DNA from: Dillenia suffruticosa
Taxonomy: Eukaryota; Streptophyta; Magnoliopsida; Dilleniales; Dilleniaceae
Direction of reading: 5' to 3'
NCBI GenBank assembly: GCA_033439265.1
Contig: JAVTVX010000026.1
Location: 15,805,398 to 15,869,397, forward strand
DNA: 64,000 bases
The translations under genes and the position numbers were made by a program. The notes below the pieces were generated by a model. That model was not told the DNA's origin. It made no database searches and worked only from the letters and a program-made list of their open reading frames with translations. The stretch's first letter is position 1, and every line of letters starts with the position of its first letter. This document shows, piece by piece, positions 23,901 through 35,814 of this stretch.

Positions 23901-25585
23901 GCGAGAGACTCCAATCCAATGATCCTCCAAAAAAGGACAAGGAGATCATCACCCACTCTAAAAGACAAAAGAGGAAGAAAAATATGATATAACTGAGAGA
24001 CAAATTTTGAATCTGAGATATGAATCTATATTGGCATCCCATCCATTCTGTCAAAGAGACCATACTTAATTCCTGATAACCTCATTTTATGTACCTTCAT
24101 TTTAAAATCTATCACTTAAGCGGATTGCATACCATATTTTTATAGTATTATACAGTTCCAATGCCAAGTTTGTTTTCACTGCCTATTCATGAGGGCAAGA
24201 GGTAATGACCAAATCCTAGAGCTTTAAGCTATGAAAGAAATGAGACAGATGCATAAAGTTAGATTAAAAACAAGCCAGCAAGGTGGATGGGATTAGATTG
24301 TTGGTCATCCAATTCTTTTCCATGTGAGGGTTGAAAGATTGTGGTTATCCGGTAGATAAAGACATCAATATGTCTTTGCTTCTAATATCAGTTGAGAAGA
24401 AGAGATTTAGGTATCTACAGTTGTGTCCCTTGCTTGATCGGTTGAAAGGGAAGCTAGAACAAACTAGTTAGGCTGGAGCTTACCAAAAGGCTGCAGACAG
24501 ACTAACTGTGGTGGTCAATTGAACTGGTGGACAAAAGACTGTACAACAAGAGTGGTTTATAGCCCCACTGAGGGAATGAGTTCTGAATGAAGGTGGCCTT
24601 AATTGAGTTTACTGATTGTGAAATAATTCTTAGAAAAGAAAAATTTGTCATCTGCTTTCGTGTTAAATAATGTTGCTGTTCTTTTTTTCAGGTATGCTTA
24701 CCCTTGGTGGAGAGAAAAAGAGATCGTTTCTGAGGAGAAACGAGCTCAAGGTTTATGTCCTCTTACCCCAGAAGAGACTGCATTAGTTCTGCGTGCTTTG
24801 GGGTTTGATAAGGACACCCAATTTTATATTGCATCTGGGGAGATATATGGGGGTGAACGGAGGCTAGCAGCACTAAAAGCGGAATTTCCACGAATTGTGA
24901 GTCTACCTGTATTCTACATTTTGTACTACATTAATTTGTTCTCTGAAACCTGATGTCATCACAGCCCATTTTTGGATCACTATCTTGAAAATTGTCCTCA
25001 AGGTCATACAACTCTATTTTTTTTTTCCTGGCATCATGTATGGAATTTAAGACCTAAACATAACAATTCCAGGCAAAAAAGGAAATGATGCTAGATCCAG
25101 AGGAGTTGCAACAATTTCAGAATCATTCATCGCAAATGGCAGCCCTTGATTTCATGGTTGCAGTTGCTAGTAATATTTTTGTTCCCACTTATGATGGGAA
25201 CATGGCAAAAGTAGTGGAAGGTCACCGTAGGTAATTTCTTCCTTTTCCCTCAACTTCATCCCCCAGTGTAATCAATCTTGTAAATTGAATTGTTTCAAGA
25301 GAACCTTCTCATTAGATCAAACGCAGGTATCTTGGCTTCAAGAAAACCATCACACTGGATCGGAAACGACTTGTAGTGTTGTTGGATATGTATCAGAATA
25401 AGACACTCTCATGGCATGCATTTGCAGTTGCTGTTCGTTTGGCACATGAGAAAAGAGTGGGGCAGCCTACACGCCGCAAAGTAATTGTTGAGAAGCCTAA
25501 GGAGGAAGACTACTTCTATTCAAACCCTCAAGAGTGCCTTTGTGAGAGCACAAGCTGTGATGATTTGCTTGGCTCTGTTAACTAA
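17922..25585 (+). CDS. Plant O-fucosyltransferase family protein (GDP-fucose protein O-FucT-like, GT106 type)
   Basis: Eight exons: 17922-18186, 19264-19331, 19411-19499, 19605-19767, 22396-22685, 24692-24896, 25073-25230 and 25327-25585. They join in frame to 498 residues. Residues 26-49 form a single hydrophobic anchor, so it is a likely type II Golgi protein. Family blocks follow in order: [54 protein letters not shown], and [14 protein letters not shown] at about 263-276, whose Arg is the expected GDP-fucose contact. Then come [50 protein letters not shown] and [14 protein letters not shown]. The acceptor is unknown; relatives act in cell-wall and signalling glycosylation. The large introns 4 (19768-22395) and 5 (22686-24691) carry LINE debris. 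I chose the ATG at 17922 because it precedes MEVRSEG and avoids the GA-encoded extension. Confidence 0.92.
19940..21440. repeat. Degenerate tandem duplication inside O-FucT intron 4
   Basis: Blocks recur in the same order. TTCTCCAT..GCACCAAAGCC is near 19966 and 20773. CAACAGACTGACTT is near 20133 and 20669, with a weaker copy near 21367. A block ending TTTTTGAA..TGTGGA is near 20448-20535 and 21048-21145. The first copy is interrupted by an RTE tail at 20228-20430. The period is roughly 600 bases. Confidence 0.65.
20228..20430 (+). mobile_element. RTE-type LINE 3' end fragment
   Basis: Matches, in opposite orientation, the tail of the LINE at 38719-40510. Shared pieces are TAGATATTTATCTATTGATTT, a T-rich stretch, CTTTTATCTATCTTTTTCAA, CTCAAATG.CCGATCC and a terminal GTTGTTGTTG run. 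Only the 3' untranslated part is present, as expected of a severely 5'-truncated insertion. Confidence 0.8.
23390..24065 (-). mobile_element. L1-type LINE remnant (reverse-transcriptase zinc-binding region)
   Basis: Minus-strand translation of about 23450-23640 gives [19 protein letters not shown] and then [13 protein letters not shown] recognise this as the zf-RVT segment that follows the reverse transcriptase in plant L1 elements (family FIWKSKVPPKVKAFAWLVAH, KVNTNDLLQ). Flanking sequence toward 24065 is consistent with the preceding variable region but has stops. It is a dead fragment within O-FucT intron 5, antisense to the host gene. Confidence 0.75.
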
Positions 25586-26361
25586 AACCGAGGCAACAAG
25601 CCAGTTAAGAAACCGATGATGACGATATTTCTCACAATCCCTTGCGGCCCAAGTGTGCTTTACCATGGAAGGCCAAGCATGACCATGAATACATGTAAAC
25701 ACGATGAGCTTTGTTGGAATCGGCAGAAAAGAATCCATAAGTTATTTGTCCATCTGAACAAGGTGGACAATTCATTCGTTTAAATGTTAATTTTTTTTTT
25801 CTTGGGTTACTTATAGGGTCACATTATTCAATTATCGAAACAAGTGTAGCAATGCCTGAATGAGCAGCAATTTTACTGTTGGTACATAAACCTAGTTATG
25901 CTGCTCTATACGCTCCCAGGTTGTAGGTTGTAGGTTGTAGAGGTCCTTGTACTAATGTTTCTGTATTGAGGAAGAAAACAACAATATCTTTTCGGTGGGG
26001 TAGAGAAAAAGAATTAACATGAAATTCTTGGGTAAGTGACCAATATCAATAATTGTGAAACCACCACATGAAGACAAGAATATGGGATTGCAGCGGTCCA
26101 AATCTGGAAAGGAGTAATAAAGAGGTCTTCACTCGTGAACTTGCCCTATAATAAGCTGTGGTGTTCATTGACTGAATTATCAACTGATGGGGCAGCCAAG
26201 AAGTAGATATTACCAGAGGTAATATATCCATGGCTAGCCGTAGACTCCAACTTGACGCATCTAACGCTAATCAAGTTGGAAAACTAGTCACTTGTCAATT
26301 GGCGGTAATGCTCCAGCCTTGGCTCTTGCTTCTGAAAGCTAGTCGCCTATAAAGCTTGCAT
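25586..26361. other. 3' flank between O-FucT and the methyltransferase pseudogene
   Basis: Holds the presumed 3' untranslated region of the O-FucT gene, including a three-fold GGTTGTA repeat near 25920, and the 3' side of the minus-strand pseudogene. No gene seen. Confidence 0.55.
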
Positions 26362-27909
26362 TCAACTCTTGGGTTCCCAGAAAATGATTTCCCCTTGTTC
26401 CCCAACCAGACCAAGATCTTCGAGCCTCCTTTCTTGGTAATATTCCAAAGCATCCAATTCCGACTCCATATCCTTGAAAATCTCCCCTATTTGTTGAAGC
26501 ATCCTTTTCTCCCCCGCTCTTATCCCAACAGCTATCTCCAGCCTTGGACTAAGATTCCCTCTTTTTCTCAAAGTCTTCATCCTGCAAAATGCATCTGCAC
26601 CGATTAGCAAGTACTTAGAGCAGAATAGCACTAGAAATTGCTATTTGTCTTAGCTTGTGACTTGGAAACCAACCATCAGCACATTATTTTGCGGAATTAC
26701 AAACCACAGAGATACAGATGCTACACTCAATCATGTTTCCTCAAGGTCAAGGAGTTCTTTTAAGATGTTTAGAAGATGCCTAGTGACTTCAAATAGGACA
26801 TTATGAAGTTAAAAAAAATTGTGTTCAAGGTAATATATTCCAGAATCAGCTATATATTTTCTGGCAAAAGCAGTCAATCTACTTCTGAGCGTTAGATAAC
26901 AGCTGATCTAACTGCGGTATGCCAATTTTTGCAAAGATAAGTGGATGCCTTTTTGAGCAAAACTGGTTTAAGCAAGCAAGTGATACTGCAAGTTGCAGTG
27001 TGAATAGACCAAGAGTTTTACCTGATTAATTGTAGTGTGGAAGCCCGAAAGTTCAGCTTTGCAGGCATCGCGGACCACCCTACATATAAGCTCCTCATTG
27101 GCTGCACTCACGGGCAATTCAAGATGACCCCAAATTGTGTTTCGAAAAAGAGATTCCAACAGAAAAGCATCAGTTCCTCCAAGTGCCACCAGACGAAGAT
27201 ATGGAAGCATTTCTGGTGGAAGAGGACAGCGCAGCACGACATCAAAATATGCAGTGCCACCCAGCCCGTTTGAGTTGGCAATGTCCAGCTTATCCCCATA
27301 AAAAGGGTCGGACTTGGAAATCTCTAGTGTTAGTGTATAAGCATTGCGATTAGAATTACAGAACAAAGGTACGCGACCGAAAATCAACTAATGCTTCCAA
27401 ATTGTGTACTTAAAGCAAAAATTAAGCAAACCCCACCAAAATATGGTAGAATCAGTCTCCTGTGGGAGAAGATCAATCTAAACCCTCCACTTAAGAGTCC
27501 TCTGTTAACTTTTCCCCAATCAAGAACAGAGCAACAGAAATCCACGGCTTCAAGCCACTACAAACTTTTCCAATTTCCGACTCCACAGCAGTATCTGGGT
27601 TGAACCAAAACTTGTTGGGCACATCCAAAACGACCTCGTTTTTGCCAATGTCTCTCTCGGCTATCAAGCCCAGACCTTAAGGGCCTACTCCTGGCCTTAC
27701 TAGAGTCTTGGCAGGACAACTCCTTCGCTAGAAAGCCACAGCCAGAAGGTTTGTACTGCCGGGGTAGAGGGTCGGATTCCGGCGAGTGAAGGGAGCTGAT
27801 GAGAGAGAAAGTGCGTTTATGGCATAGAGAGAGAAAATGGGTTTTTTGGGGTCCTTGTACGAGAGAGAAAGACAGAGGATGAGAGTGAAGATAACAGAGT
27901 TGAAGACAT
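26362..27909 (-). pseudogene. Pseudogene of Rubisco/aldolase lysine N-methyltransferase (SET domain)
   Basis: A broken copy of the gene at 35815-41152. Exon 1 remnant: 27437-27909, starting ATGTCTTCAAC at 27909, with frameshifts and stops (for example a TAA where the intact copy has the Glu of PEGLGL, and another after EDS). It still shows LGLIAERDIGKNEVVLDVP and FWFNPDTA. About 60 bases of intron 1 then join directly to the middle of exon 5 (about 27022-27355; RNAYTLTLE, GGTDAFLLESLFRNTIWGHL, LICRVVRDACKAELSG). Exons 2-4, with the SET core, are therefore deleted. Exon 6 (26362-26581) begins correctly but has a one-base insertion before the GNLSPRLEIAVGI block. The later blocks LEYYQERRLEDLGLVGEQGE look close to the family consensus as I remember it. 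Confidence 0.92.
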
Positions 27910-28146
27910 TGCCGGTTTCTCTCTCCCTCTCTGGGAAAGAAGATGAGAATTGCCAACGTGGTTTCAGTGGCTCCTGCTCCGTGAATAGACTTTTCGATTT
28001 CGTTTTTTTGAAAATCAAACCCACGAAATCGTGGCGTTTGGCAGAGTACAAAATCTACGTGCATTCCAAAACCATGTCGTTTTTGGTTGGTATCTTTTCT
28101 TAAGAAAAACGTGGCGCTTGGACGTGCCGAAACTCAACCCTTAAAG

Positions 28147-28156
28147 ACGACGTCGT
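28147..28156. promoter_or_regulatory. ACGACGTCGT palindrome upstream of methyltransferase pseudogene
   Basis: A perfect 10-base palindrome about 240 bases upstream of the former ATG at 27909. The same motif precedes the intact copy and the bL32m gene. Its GACGTC core is a bZIP-type site by general knowledge. Function not shown. Confidence 0.5.
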
Positions 28157-28299
28157 TTACGTTTTATTTCATCAACGCGGCGGAGGGGCTTTTCGCCCCT
28201 TCCGCCCACGGGTCGCTATGGTGAAAATGCAGAAATACTTTAAATGAAGCAGAACGTTGTCTCAATTAAAGAGAAGCCCATTGGAGAAATCGGGAGAGA

Positions 28300-28302
<3 letters not shown>

Positions 28303-28336
<34 letters not shown>
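28303..28336 (+). repeat. (GA)n microsatellite upstream of the methyltransferase pseudogene
   Basis: Pure GA run about 390 bases upstream of the former minus-strand ATG at 27909. Confidence 0.95.
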
Positions 28337-28338
<2 letters not shown>

Positions 28339-29000
28339 GAATTGTAACTTTCGATTGCTTTTCTTGAGATGAAACATAACTTATTCTTTCACTTTTCTTT
28401 CCTTCATTTTTCTCTTTAAAATTAAATTTTACAAATAATTGAAAAATTAAAATAAGATAATTCTCTATTTTACATGTATTTTTTTATTAATAGGAAATAT
28501 AAAATTTGTAAAAGTGTTATCAATGTCACCTAATTAATTAGGTGTCCCGTATAAAACAATTTTTGTATAGTTATACTATTGATCCATTATATATGATTGG
28601 TATATTAGTGAATGACATAAATCTATTTCCAATATCCCCTCCTTGATATCATAATTTAAAAATTCAAATCTCCCTTGATTTCATAATTTGAAAATTCAAA
28701 TCTTGTTATAAAAGAAAATGGCATAAACCCAAGAGAGTTGAGATTGGAGTAAAATTCTTCTCCTCTAAACAATGTTCAAAGTGGAGAAATTTCAAATCCC
28801 CACATAAAATTTAGTTGACATATTGCATAATATATTAATTGTTAAGTAAAATCTTTTTAACTTTGCATATAAATAAATAAATGGAAGTGATTAGAATTAT
28901 TATTGAATTTTAAATTTGGGAAAAATTAGGAACCTGATGTCTGATGAAATCAATGTCCGAAGAGTAATCATCATCATCATTATTATTATTATTATTTTTT

Positions 29001-29176
29001 GATTTTTATCATCGGTATCTGAGTTTTACCTGACCAATTTAGTTCAAATACTGTATGACTCATTTTAAAAATTGACTATCTCAATTTTTTTTTCGTTATT
29101 CTCATAACTTGAATTCAAGATTTCTGGTTAAGGAGTAGAGTGTTCGATTATTCAATTCAAAAGAGATCGATAGAGT
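29001..29176 (+). repeat. Dispersed repeat, copy 1
   Basis: About 170 bases with the blocks GAGTTTTACCTGA.CAATTTA, AAATACTGTATG, TTTTTTTCGTTATTCTCATAACT and GAGTAGAGTGTTCGATTATTCAA. Diverged copies lie at about 47215-47372 and 54925-55082. I see no coding capacity, A-tail or terminal inverted repeat. Identity unknown. Confidence 0.6.
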
Positions 29177-30234
29177 AATCATTTTTTGATTCGGTAAATC
29201 ATAAAACATCTAGATCTACGTCTTTGGATTAACCCACAAGTTCTTCATTCGTCGGACAAAACTTAAATTTAAAACCTCATTTTCTACTACCGAAATCTTC
29301 TCTATTTTGTTTTGTTTTATTTTTTATTTTTAAATCTGTTTGATTCTTTTTTTTTTTTAAATAAAACCCTTTTTTTTGGGGGGGGGGGGGTTGGGAAGGG
29401 TTAGGCAATAACCAAGTCTTGTAGCACCATATGAGGAAGAGTCCTGAAACATAGATGGAAGATCATTTATATTTACCTACCTTTCTAGAAAGTCATGTAA
29501 GAGAACAAATTGTACTTGGTTTTCCCTGGAAATTCATTTAATCCAGTAGGAACTTTTTGATCTGAACATGAAATCTGACAGGTCAGGGATCTAAACCCCC
29601 GTTTCAATTGGTAAACAATATAGGATTCAAAATCTAATTTCTAGTAATTGCATTAAGAAAATTTTGAGCTCACACACAGCAGGTGGGGTATTCGTGTTTT
29701 TATGTAAATTTCTAAGTACATGGTCAAGTCAGAGGCCATGTGCACAAAGAATGAGTGGACTGAGATCAGAATCAGAAAATTCTTCATGGGAGAAAAAGAG
29801 AGAGCAAAACTTCCTCAAAGTGAACACATGGTGAAGAGTAGAGAAGAGTACGGATGTTTTCCTCTGATTTTTCTTCATATTCTTCATGTGACATTGTCAA
29901 TGCGGACTGCTTCCATCCTCACACAGTATCTTTCCACACTGCCAACTACCTCCTCGTCTCTCTCTCTCTCTCTGATGGAAAAATGGTGAATGCAAGCCGC
30001 CATGCGCAGCCTGCTTTCATCCTTGACAGCTGAAAAGGTCTGATGACTCATTTGTATATAAACAGGAAGGTTTGTCTACCTCTTCCGGGGTATTAAACTC
30101 TTCTTCTCTCGAAAGCTTGATCTGTTTAAGCAACAGAGAAATCCTTGCATCCACAAAGCAATCCAGCTCCCAATAATTCCGTTCTTTTTCCAGCCATATA
30201 GCAATATAAACCCCCCCCCTCCCAAAAAAAAAGT

Positions 30235-33200
30235 ATGAAGTTCGGGAAAGAATTTGCATCACAAATGGTGCCTGAATGGCAAGAAGCATACATGGATTAC
30301 AATTATTTGAAAATCTTGTTGAAAGATATCCTAAGGTTTAAGCAAAGAAACAGAACACCAGCTACAGTCAATAGGCTACAGAGAGCGTTAACATATTATA
30401 GATGTTTCAGTGGTCTAACAAAATATAACCATGTAAGTCCAGCATCATTAGACATTGAAAATCAAGTGATTCATGTGAATGAATCCATGCAAGATGGAGC
30501 GGACAAAAGCTATGAGACAGTGTTTCTAATGTCACAAGATGAAGGAGGGGAATATGAGCTTGTATACTTCAGAAGGCTTGATGATGAGTTCAACAAAGTT
30601 AATAAATTTTATAAGTCTAAGGTCGATGAAGTGATGAAGGAAGCAGATATGCTGACTAAGCAACTGAATGCCCTGATTGCTTTTCGGATAAAAGCCGAGA
30701 ATCCTCAAGAATGCTTTGATTGTTCTGTTGAAATGGCTAGTCTAGCTTCAGATGTGGCAGCTTCAACTGCAGCATTATCGGCTTCAACCCCGTCTAGTGC
30801 AAAAGCAAAGGGTAAGCATTTTTTCCAAGCCTAGAAGCATTTTCTTTTTGTCATCAAATAGTCAGAAAGCAAAGTTAAATTCATAGAAAGAGCTTATAAA
30901 GATTATATGTCATTCTCATCCTCAATGTGCAGGAATAGTGCATATGGACACAATCGAGGAAGGTGATCCAAGCAGCCAACCAGGGCAGTCTGACTCTTGT
31001 GATGATGAAGATGACAAGGAGACCAAACCTACACATGAAAGTGTTCCAGAAGAGAAGGGGAGGAAGAAGTCGATAGCTGCTCTTGTTAGACCACCACCCC
31101 TGGAAATACTTAGCCATGTCAAATTAAATCATGCCCTTGAAACTCCTCGTTCAACCATCAAAAGACTGCTGAAGGTTTCCAAAGACACAGAACTGATTTT
31201 TGATGACAAGGATCAACTCAAGAGAGTTGAAGGCAAACTCAAGCAGGCTTTTGTTGAATTCTATCATAAGCTACGGCTTTTGAAGAGTTATAGGTATCTA
31301 TGATTTTTGTTTTAATTATGGAAACTATTATTCCAACTAGACATGAACCTAATGTTTAAGTGGATGTCTGAAACAGCTTCTTGAATCTGTTGGCATTTTC
31401 TAAGATTATGAAAAAGTATGACAAGGTAAGCCTCTTTGTTAAGCGGGAGATCAGGATGGCAGATGGTACAAAAAATGATTTGATACTACAGAGCTATGAT
31501 GGCATTTTCCGCAACTAAGTTCTTTGTTGGCTGGTTGCTGCAGATCGCTTCAAGAAATGCCTCAAAGTCTTACTTAAAAATGGTGGATGAATCAAGCCTT
31601 GGCAGCTCTGATGAGGTAAGTTCAGATAACCAACACCAACCTAATTCAATCTCTACTCTTGCCAAACCATCATAAGGATAGAACCTAAATCTTCCTTGAG
31701 TATTGATCTTAGGAATGACAAATCTCTTTGTTGAGGTTTAGTAGTCCAACAAAACATCTATAGCTTAATGGGACTTTTTATTTCCATGATAGATTACAAA
31801 GCTTATGGAGAGAGTGGAAGCTACTTTCATCAAGCATTTCACGAATTCAAATCGACGAAAGGGGATGCAAATCCTGAGACCAAAACCAAAAAGAGAACAT
31901 CACAGAGTAACATTTTCATTGGGTAAGATTTTAACATTTTCATGTATGCATTCTTTAGGTTAAGGATATTACACATTTGATGCTAATGATTCTATTCCCT
32001 TAAATGGAGAATAAAACTATGAGATTCAGACATGTTAACATTTAAAATTTTCAGGATTCTTTGCTGGCTGCGTAGTGGCACTCATTCTTGCCCTTATCTT
32101 GATTATGCGTGCCCGAGATATCCTAAATCATGAAGGTGGTACACGGTACATGGACAACTTGTTTCCCCTATACAGGTACATATAATCATAATTCTGCACC
32201 AACACTCTTTTCCTAGTGTCCGATACAAATGCTTTCAATTCTTGTTCCTGAAGAAAGAATTTTGCCTTTTGATGATTTATGCTTTTTTTAAAACAGTTTG
32301 TTTGGATTCATTGTTCTACACATGCTTATGTTCGGAGCCACAATTTACTTCTGGAGGAAGTACCGGGTCAATTATCCATTTATATTTGGCATCAAGCAAG
32401 GAAGTGAACTAGGTTATCGACATGTTTTCCTACTCGGCTTTGGCCTAGCAGTATTAGCACTAGCATGTGTGCTTGCAAACCTTGACTTGGAGATGGACCC
32501 AAAATCAAAAGACTACAAAGCATTTACTGAGCTTCTTCCTCTCGGACTGCTTTTAGTTAGTATTGGACTCAACCAACTTCTTGTCTGCTCTAATCCTCCC
32601 CAAGTTGATCATAAACATTTACAGCTTGATTTTCTCTGGTTTGCAGCTCTTAATCATAATATTATTGTGTCCATTTAACATAATCTATCGCTCAAGCCGT
32701 TACTTCTTCCTCATATGTGCCTGGCATTGCATTTGTGCTCCTCTGTACAAGGTAAAAGAATTACACTAACTTCCCTCAAAATGGAAAATTCCAAACTTGA
32801 TTTTTAATGACTTCATGGGTCTGCAGGTCACACTTGCAGACTTCTTCGTGGCAGACCAAATGACAAGTCAGGTACAAGCAATTAGAAGTCTTGAGTTTTA
32901 TGTTTGTTACTATGGCTGGGGAGATTTTAAACACAGACAAAACTCCTGCAAATCAAGTGCAGTTTACAACACTTTCTATTTCATAGTAGCTGTCATTCCC
33001 TATTGGAGTCGCCTCCTCCAGGTAAGGCCGCTTGTTACCTTAAAACAGTATATGATCAATTCCTATTTAGGATTTTTTATGCCCACTTAATTAGATGCAC
33101 TTACTTGATCCAGTGTCTTAGACGATTCTTTGAAGAAAAAGATGCAATGCAGGGATATAATGGGTTAAAATACTTTTCGACAATTGTAGCAGTTTCAGTC

Positions 33201-33803
33201 AGAACTGCCTACAGCCTTAATAAAGGATTGAGTTGGAGAGTAATGGCATGGATTTTCTCAGCCATAGCAGCAATCTGCAGCACATATTGGGACTTAGTCA
33301 TTGACTGGGGACTTCTGCAACGAAACTCTAAAAACCGATGGTTAAGAGACAAGCTCCTTATCCCATATAACAATGTTTACTTTGGAGCTATTGTGAGTAA
33401 TAGTATAAAACCAAATAGGTTTACTTTGTGTGTTAATAACGTGCTTCAGAATTTAACCTTTGTGAATCCTCTCTAACAACGTAGATCTTAAATGTCATGT
33501 TGAGATTTGCTTGGTTGCAAACTGTGCTGGATTTAAACGTGACTTCCTTACATAGAGAAGCTATGGTGACCATTGTTGCTAGCTTAGAGATCATTCGTCG
33601 TGGCATATGGAACTTCTTCAGGTAAACTTAGGCTAATGATCTAAGTGGCATGATAAGAATTTCCGAAGTTATACTAACTTGTTTGGCTTCCTGTGTCATT
33701 AAGGTTGGAAAATGAACACCTAAACAACGTTGGAAAGTATAGAGCCTTCAAGTCGGTGCCCCTACCTTTTAACTACGATGAAGATGAAGACAAAGACGAG
33801 TAG
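30235..33803 (+). CDS. PHO1-like phosphate exporter (SPX and EXS domains)
   Basis: Twelve exons: 30235-30811, 30933-31293, 31377-31425, 31544-31615, 31793-31922, 32055-32175, 32297-32555, 32647-32751, 32827-33021, 33114-33392, 33485-33621 and 33704-33803. They join in frame to 794 residues, the usual PHO1 size. The SPX domain spans about 1-330: it begins [20 protein letters not shown] with the basic helix [12 protein letters not shown], and ends near [20 protein letters not shown] and [10 protein letters not shown]. Several membrane segments follow ([53 protein letters not shown]). The EXS domain carries [45 protein letters not shown] and [13 protein letters not shown]. By family knowledge it moves inorganic phosphate out of cells (xylem loading), with SPX sensing inositol pyrophosphates. 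Sequence suggests the PHO1;H branch, but which member I cannot say. Two pseudogene relatives lie downstream. Confidence 0.95.
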
Positions 33804-35814
33804 CTATCCCAAACTTCCAACAAGAGAAAAATTCAAAAGAGGATACAGAGAATATGAATTTGCCTTGTCTTCCTTTTCAAGGGGAAGAATATTCAATAAG
33901 GTTTTTCCAAAGAAGTGATGGAATTCACTGTTTTCAAGTGTGATTTTTCTATTGTTCTATTCAATCCACGTGGATGTAATCCTTCGTTTGTAAATTAATT
34001 AATTTTCTTAATGAAGAAAACTTTGTTTAACCTAACAATTCAACACACACTGCACATTCATGGATTTGCATGAATCTCTGCACTCACCATGCTTTAATCT
34101 GCCTATGTTTACTAGGTAGAGGTAGAATAAAAATTTATATCCGGGAGCGAAATATTTGTATTAAGAGTTAATAATTTTAGGGAGGAGATAAATTAAAATA
34201 TTTAGTGGAGCAAACGATATTTAAGCTTTAATTTGAAATTATATACAATTCCTTTCCTCAAAAGTTCAAGGGGGTGGGAGCCTGCCTTCACCTCCTTCCT
34301 CCACCCCTGCTACTAGGAAAAGAGAGAGACAACTCAAAGGTTCTCTCTCTATGAATGCGGTCGCTGGTGCTAACCCTGTCTGTCCAAAAAAAGGAAGGAA
34401 ACCACATAGAATAAAGGCTTGTTCATTAAAATCGTGCTTTGCCTCTACAACACAAGGTCACTAGCAAACCCTCGGTAAGATCTCAATCTTCTCGTATGAA
34501 ATATGAACTCTTCAAACTCCTTTATCCTTCTTATTAAAATCAATCATAGTTCCGGAAAAAACCCAGGTCATATGTAATTGTCACAAACCCAGGATGCTCT
34601 GAAAGTTAGAAGGTACCAACCAGTCACCACAGACCATATGAGAGTATTCTGATGGTTCACAACGATTTTTCTTTTGTTTTTTTTGGTTTCTTGGATTGGC
34701 CACTGTTCAGTATCTGGAGTTTCGTCTCGACTAATCTGGATCGATCGCTGTAAGCTCTATTTTGTGAGGACAACTCTCCCAACATTATTTTATTGGTATT
34801 TAAGGGAAGTCGAACTTCCAACCTGCTTAAGAGACGAAAATGCATATCTCACTTACATCAACAATTATCGATCATCCAGGTTCCAAAAAAAAAAAGAAAA
34901 AAAAAAAACAAGTGTTGGTTGCTGGTCACAACGTTGTCATCATTGGAGAATTGGAAACTTGCTTGTCCCTTCAAAAGTCCTGTTTTACAATTAAAATCTA
35001 ATTAAATACCCAATTGTCAAAAGTCACAAAACGGAAAATTTTGATCTATTAAATTGCATCCATCACTGACCAAACAAAAAGGCTCATTTCTCTTCACGTA
35101 TCAAACAAGAGCCTGCAGTCAACATCCTTTTAAACCGACTTAGTGTTCTATTGCAAACAATATTTTGTCAAAAATATATCACAAATATTCAAATTATTTT
35201 TTTATTGAAAAAATATATAAAATAGCAAAAGTTCTGGATAAAAGGATTTTAAATTTGATTCCATTTCCTGCGGAAAAAAGGGGTGGGGGGGAGAGAGAGA
35301 GAGAGAGCGCCCTGCTAGAAATGGAATTCCACGACACAAACCTTCGCTAATAAATGTTTGTCGGGATCCTGGGTTGCGGAGATGTGAAGGCACAGGCAAA
35401 AAGAAAGAATAGGCTGACAAAACTAAAAGGAGAGCATTTCAAACTATGATACGACGTTGCATATGTACATTAATCCAAAGCATGAAAAGCTTAACCGAGT
35501 CTGGAACTGAATGTTTCACTAAGGTAACAGGAACATGATGAGTCTTTTTTTTTTCCTGATAATTAACTCGATTCTCTGTGGTAGGGATAAACCAGTTCCA
35601 GTACCACTTTCCCAGTAAGATCTCACGCAGTGGACTATATTTGTTAATCAAGAAGAAACTAGTCTTCACATGGTATTCAAGGGCGTGTCTGTTCCATGTG
35701 ATTGTGTTGAGCTCATGCAGTGGAAAAGCTGGCGATGCTGCAATAGTAACACGCAAAAAGCTAGCTGCTAACCATTTTAATGATTGTCAGGAAATTGGAA
35801 GATATTTCTTGCTC
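33804..35814. other. Spacer between convergent PHO1-like and methyltransferase genes
   Basis: 3' flanks of both genes. It contains A runs near 34889-34909 and a short (GA)n preceded by a G run at about 35280-35307. Small open frames on both strands have no recognisable similarity. No gene seen. Confidence 0.55.

Larger units (their letters stand above)
27910..30234. promoter_or_regulatory. Head-to-head spacer between methyltransferase pseudogene and PHO1-like gene
   Basis: Contains ACGACGTCGT at 28147-28156 upstream of the dead methyltransferase, (GA)n at 28303-28336, AT-rich DNA, a dispersed repeat at 29001-29176 and a T9G13 run at about 29369-29390. Just before the PHO1 ATG is a C9TC3A9 run (30211-30232). 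No gene seen. Confidence 0.6.

Noticed and set aside
27558-28064. A 168-codon open frame starting at 28064 as a novel protein
   Set aside because: It runs through frameshifted methyltransferase exon 1 and partly in the wrong frame.
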